A DNA stretch of 45,975 bases from Chloroflexota bacterium (lineage in GTDB: Bacteria > Chloroflexota > Dehalococcoidia > Lucifugimonadales > Lucifugimonadaceae): contig JABMNO010000073.1 of NCBI GenBank assembly GCA_013204555.1, positions 1 through 45,975 on the forward strand, written 5' to 3'. The position numbers were made by a program, and so were the translations under genes. Under the pieces are notes generated by a model. The model made no database searches. It worked only from the letters and a program-made list of their open reading frames with translations, and was not told the origin of the DNA. Below, in pieces: positions 43,660 to 45,975 of this stretch (its first letter is position 1; each line of letters begins with the position of its first letter).

Positions 43660-45060
43660 TCAGATCTTCAGGACTAGCTCAATCTCGCTCGGGCCTACTA
43701 CTACCCGGTTGAGTACTCGACTCAGCGTCTCTTTGAGATCGTTATCATCATTACCCAAAGCTGAGATTGCCTCACGAACCGTAATGCGCACGCCCGTCGC
43801 CACGGAGGCGATCTCTCCACCTGATCTAGCGTTCTCCAACTCCTGAACGTTTGCTACCAGTGATCGGAGAGGCGCTTGACCATCAGCGACGGCGCGGTAC
43901 TGGCGCATGAATCGTGACTCGACCTCTGCGACGCCTGAAGATCCGCTATCACTATCTTGTGCCAGCTTCTTCTGAAGTGTTCTTCCATCGAGGGCGTTCA
44001 GCCTATCCAGGACCAACTGTTCCAGCTTCGCCGCGTCCCACGACGCATGCTTGTTGTCGTCATCGTGCGATCGGGAAAACAGTCTGCAGGCGTAGTACTT
44101 GTACTCTCGAGACCTGCTTGAGCCATCGGAGAGCATCCAGGAACGTGATCTCGTAACGCCATTGATGCCGTTGCCGCAGGTGGCACACTCAAGCAATCCG
44201 CCCAGAGGGAATGACGCCTTCGTACGGCGTTTTCTGATGGGCCTTCGGGACTCAAGGATCTCCTGGGCGCGATTGAACCTCGGCCGCTCGATTATTGGCT
44301 GGTGATTGGTGACGATTCTCATGCCATGGCGAGCGTAGGTACCGATGTATGTTCGATTGCGAAGCATTCCAGCGATCGCCACCGGGCTCCATGGCTTTCC
44401 AGCGCGTGTTTGAAGTCCACGTGCATTTAGCTCTGACGCGATTTTCCGAAGCCCGATGCCATTGACCCCGGTCCCCAATTCATCATGGGACGAGGGGTTC
44501 CCGAGATACCAGTCGAACACCTGCGCTACGACCTCTGCCTCTTCGAGCACGGGGTGCATCATCCCATCAGGTCCACCACGGTAGCCGTAAGGTACTCGGC
44601 CCAGTACCTCGCCACGGGAGGCCTTTGCGAGTATCGCCTCCTGAATCCTTCGCTGGCGGCCTGGTCGACGACCAGACAGGGCGAGCTTTTCCAGACCGTC
44701 CTGCACCGCGTCGGGAGCATCAAAATTAGCGCAGCGTACATCCCCTCCCGAGGCCTCAATATCGATCAATGCCTTGACGAGGGATTCGAGGTCAGCAGCA
44801 AGGTGCGTCGAATTAGGAATCACGACAAGTGCATGACGATGCTCCGATTGCTCAAAGAATTGGATGAGACTTTGGAGTCGCTCTGAATCCGTGGATTCGG
44901 GAGTTACCGGTGCGCCAACCTCGTCGCCAGGAATTGTGGCAATTAGCTGGTGTAATTCCTCAAGGCAATACTGCTTAATCGCGGACAGAGGGTCGTCTCG
45001 CCGTGAAATTGGCTCTACGACATCAGCCGTCAGTGGTTTGAAATACCCGACGGCTCTCAC
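43660..45060 (-). CDS. serine-recombinase-like protein with eroded catalytic domain
   Basis: The 466-residue protein has the order of large serine recombinases: an N-terminal resolvase-like domain, a recombinase domain beginning near GRVPYGYRGG (about 154-163), a zinc ribbon with ECATCGNG and YYAC, and a C-terminal coiled part. The N-terminus reads GYFKPLT where the active family has Y-x-R-V-S-T, so the nucleophilic serine is absent. The later D-R-x-x-R segment is replaced by NSTHLAAD. It is unlikely to cut DNA and may be a domesticated DNA-binding protein. It starts with GTG three bases after the zinc-ribbon gene. No attachment sites or phage genes were seen. Confidence 0.75.
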   Translation of the reverse strand: MRAVGYFKPLTADVVEPISRRDDPLSAIKQYCLEELHQLIATIPGDEVGAPVTPESTDSERLQSLIQFFEQSEHRHALVVIPNSTHLAADLESLVKALIDIEASGGDVRCANFDAPDAVQDGLEKLALSGRRPGRQRRIQEAILAKASRGEVLGRVPYGYRGGPDGMMHPVLEEAEVVAQVFDWYLGNPSSHDELGTGVNGIGLRKIASELNARGLQTRAGKPWSPVAIAGMLRNRTYIGTYARHGMRIVTNHQPIIERPRFNRAQEILESRRPIRKRRTKASFPLGGLLECATCGNGINGVTRSRSWMLSDGSSRSREYKYYACRLFSRSHDDDNKHASWDAAKLEQLVLDRLNALDGRTLQKKLAQDSDSGSSGVAEVESRFMRQYRAVADGQAPLRSLVANVQELENARSGGEIASVATGVRITVREAISALGNDDNDLKETLSRVLNRVVVGPSEIELVLKI

Positions 45061-45063
45061 GGA

Positions 45064-45765
45064 TCAGGTGGCGAGGAGAATCCTGCCGCAGCTGCTGCAC
45101 ATGACCAGATTGTCAGCGCTTTTGAGCTGCCCCATCTCCCTGATGGGTAATTTGATCCGGCAACCCTGGCATATGCCGCGTTCTACACGGGCCACCGCCA
45201 CTCCACCTTTGCGGGGCAGAAGATTCCTGTAAAGAGCCAGATCTCGTTCTTCGACTCCGGCCGATGCACCGTTTCGTTCAAGTTCAAGACCTTTGCAGAC
45301 CTTGGAGACATCCCTGGCCCGTTTTTTGAGTTCCTTGGAAGTTACCTTCCACTGTTCCTCAGTATCAATAAGCTGTATTTGCAGCGCCTCATGTTTGGCT
45401 GCTGCATGCTCAGATGCGAGTCTGGCGGGGCCCACGGACTCCTCAGCGGTGGCGAGGTTTCGCTTGGCGAGATTATGCTCTTCTTCCAAAGCCGTGAGCT
45501 CTCGAAGGTTGGTTATCGCTCCACTGTAGAGTCTGGTTTCGATACTTTCGATGCGAGCTTTTTGCGTGGAAACTTCAGCGTCAAGCTTTCCATGTTCCAG
45601 TCGCGTTTCCAGAACCTTGACTCTGGCGACCTCTGATTCATCGCGAAGGCGTTTCAGATTGCCCTCAGACTGCAATTCAGATGCAAGTTTCCTGAATTCG
45701 GCTGCGCTCGTCGCGAGACGCTGGTCGATTTGTTGCATGTCGAGTAGAAGGCGGGCTGAGCTCAA
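45064..45765 (-). CDS. coiled-coil C4-type zinc-ribbon protein (CT398-like, PF02591)
   Basis: The 233-residue protein has a long helical coiled coil (about 5-160) and a C-terminal zinc ribbon with C-QGC (GICQGCRIKLP) and C-SSC (VMCSSCGRIL). This is the PF02591/CT398 layout; it is often found near RNase P or RNase H genes and is thought to bind nucleic acids. TTG at 45765 follows GGGA at suitable spacing; ATG at 45738 is an alternative. It lies directly before the recombinase-like gene and upstream of rnpB. Confidence 0.8.
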   Translation of the reverse strand: MSSARLLLDMQQIDQRLATSAAEFRKLASELQSEGNLKRLRDESEVARVKVLETRLEHGKLDAEVSTQKARIESIETRLYSGAITNLRELTALEEEHNLAKRNLATAEESVGPARLASEHAAAKHEALQIQLIDTEEQWKVTSKELKKRARDVSKVCKGLELERNGASAGVEERDLALYRNLLPRKGGVAVARVERGICQGCRIKLPIREMGQLKSADNLVMCSSCGRILLAT

Positions 45766-45874
45766 TTGGTGTTCCCATTGAATATGAAACGAATAAGAAA
45801 CCGGAGTTGGGGCGAAAGTTACAGTCAAAATTCTAGTCACAGATGGGACCAGCGTCAACGAAGAGCCTTGTCCA

Positions 45875-45975
45875 ATGACACATGAGTCTGAAGGAGCGGG
45901 CGTATTTCCACGCACAGGTGAGTCTGTAGGTTCTGCTCAGGAGTTGGGATCATCGGAGGATGATCGTGACATTAC
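45875..45975 (+). CDS. possible N-terminus of a gene running off the right edge
   Basis: From ATG at 45875 a frame stays open to the window end and reads MTHESEGAGVFPRTGESVGS, then further acidic residues. It diverges from the zinc-ribbon gene. No clear ribosome binding site is visible and the fragment is too short to assign a family. It could be a real gene start or chance. Confidence 0.3.
   Translation, partial: MTHESEGAGVFPRTGESVGSAQELGSSEDDRDI

Noticed and set aside
43300..43660. Plus-strand frame across 43306-43656 as a protein gene
   Set aside because: It lies across RNase P RNA on the other strand and has no recognisable protein features.
43660..45060. Integrative element or phage at the serine-recombinase-like gene
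   Set aside because: The catalytic residues are missing, no att-like repeats or phage genes were found, and the neighbours are housekeeping-type genes.

Overview
The window looks like a chromosomal segment of an uncultured Chloroflexota bacterium, most likely of the SAR202/Dehalococcoidia type. The main reason is the gene content. There are six enolase-superfamily (mandelate racemase/muconate lactonizing) paralogues in 46 kb, together with duplicated amidohydrolase, MmgE/PrpD and Ddn/F420-type split-barrel proteins. Enolase-superfamily expansion is a published trait of SAR202 genomes. The taxonomic call is inferred from gene content and not from a marker phylogeny. Genes are closely packed, and TTG and GTG starts with good ribosome binding sites are common. 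No phage, CRISPR array, intact insertion sequence or rRNA was seen.

Layout. Positions 1-2630 hold a cytidylate-kinase-like gene under a 22-bp perfect palindrome, a frameshifted remnant of a second copy, a 133-bp tandem repeat and a small membrane protein. Positions 2847-8646 (+) form a catabolic-looking operon: two tandem enolase paralogues, a Ddn-like protein, a third enolase, a second Ddn-like protein, an SDR and a lipoprotein. Positions 8639-14744 (-) carry a methylcitrate-cycle set (PrpD, PrpB and a citrate/2-methylcitrate synthase) followed by a 2-hydroxyacid-dehydrogenase-like protein and an amidohydrolase, then a DUF1059 protein and a frameshifted acetyltransferase. Positions 14847-18287 (+) are a copper-handling set: CsoR operator, CsoR, CopA, YHS protein and glutaredoxin-like protein. 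tRNA-Asp and its terminator follow, then a repeat-rich intergenic region.

Positions 18965-26080 hold an ABM-like monooxygenase, an S9 peptidase, a fourth enolase, a kelch lipoprotein and a second MmgE/PrpD. Positions 26542-30558 (-) carry PEP carboxylase and a fifth enolase. Positions 31039-36145 contain an RNase Z-like hydrolase, a PAP2-type membrane protein, a DapA-fold protein without its Schiff-base lysine, a second amidohydrolase and an FG-GAP-like lipoprotein. Positions 36229-39091 (-) carry RraA-like, methyltransferase and MtnA genes plus a possible GIY-YIG relative. A sixth enolase (39429-40601) is followed on the other strand by a tungsten/molybdenum aldehyde oxidoreductase with its MoaD/ThiS-like partner. 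The right end has RNase P RNA, a serine-recombinase-like protein with an eroded catalytic domain, and a coiled-coil/C4 zinc-ribbon protein.

How the parts may work together (inference): the enolases, amidohydrolases, SDR, RraA-like and DapA-like proteins would dehydrate, oxidise, hydrolyse or cleave sugar acids or other carboxylated organic matter. Their pyruvate and propionyl-CoA-level products could then feed the methylcitrate cycle and PEP carboxylase. The least described elements are the repeated enolase + Ddn-like cassette, the series of family members with substituted catalytic residues, and several intergenic repeat structures.
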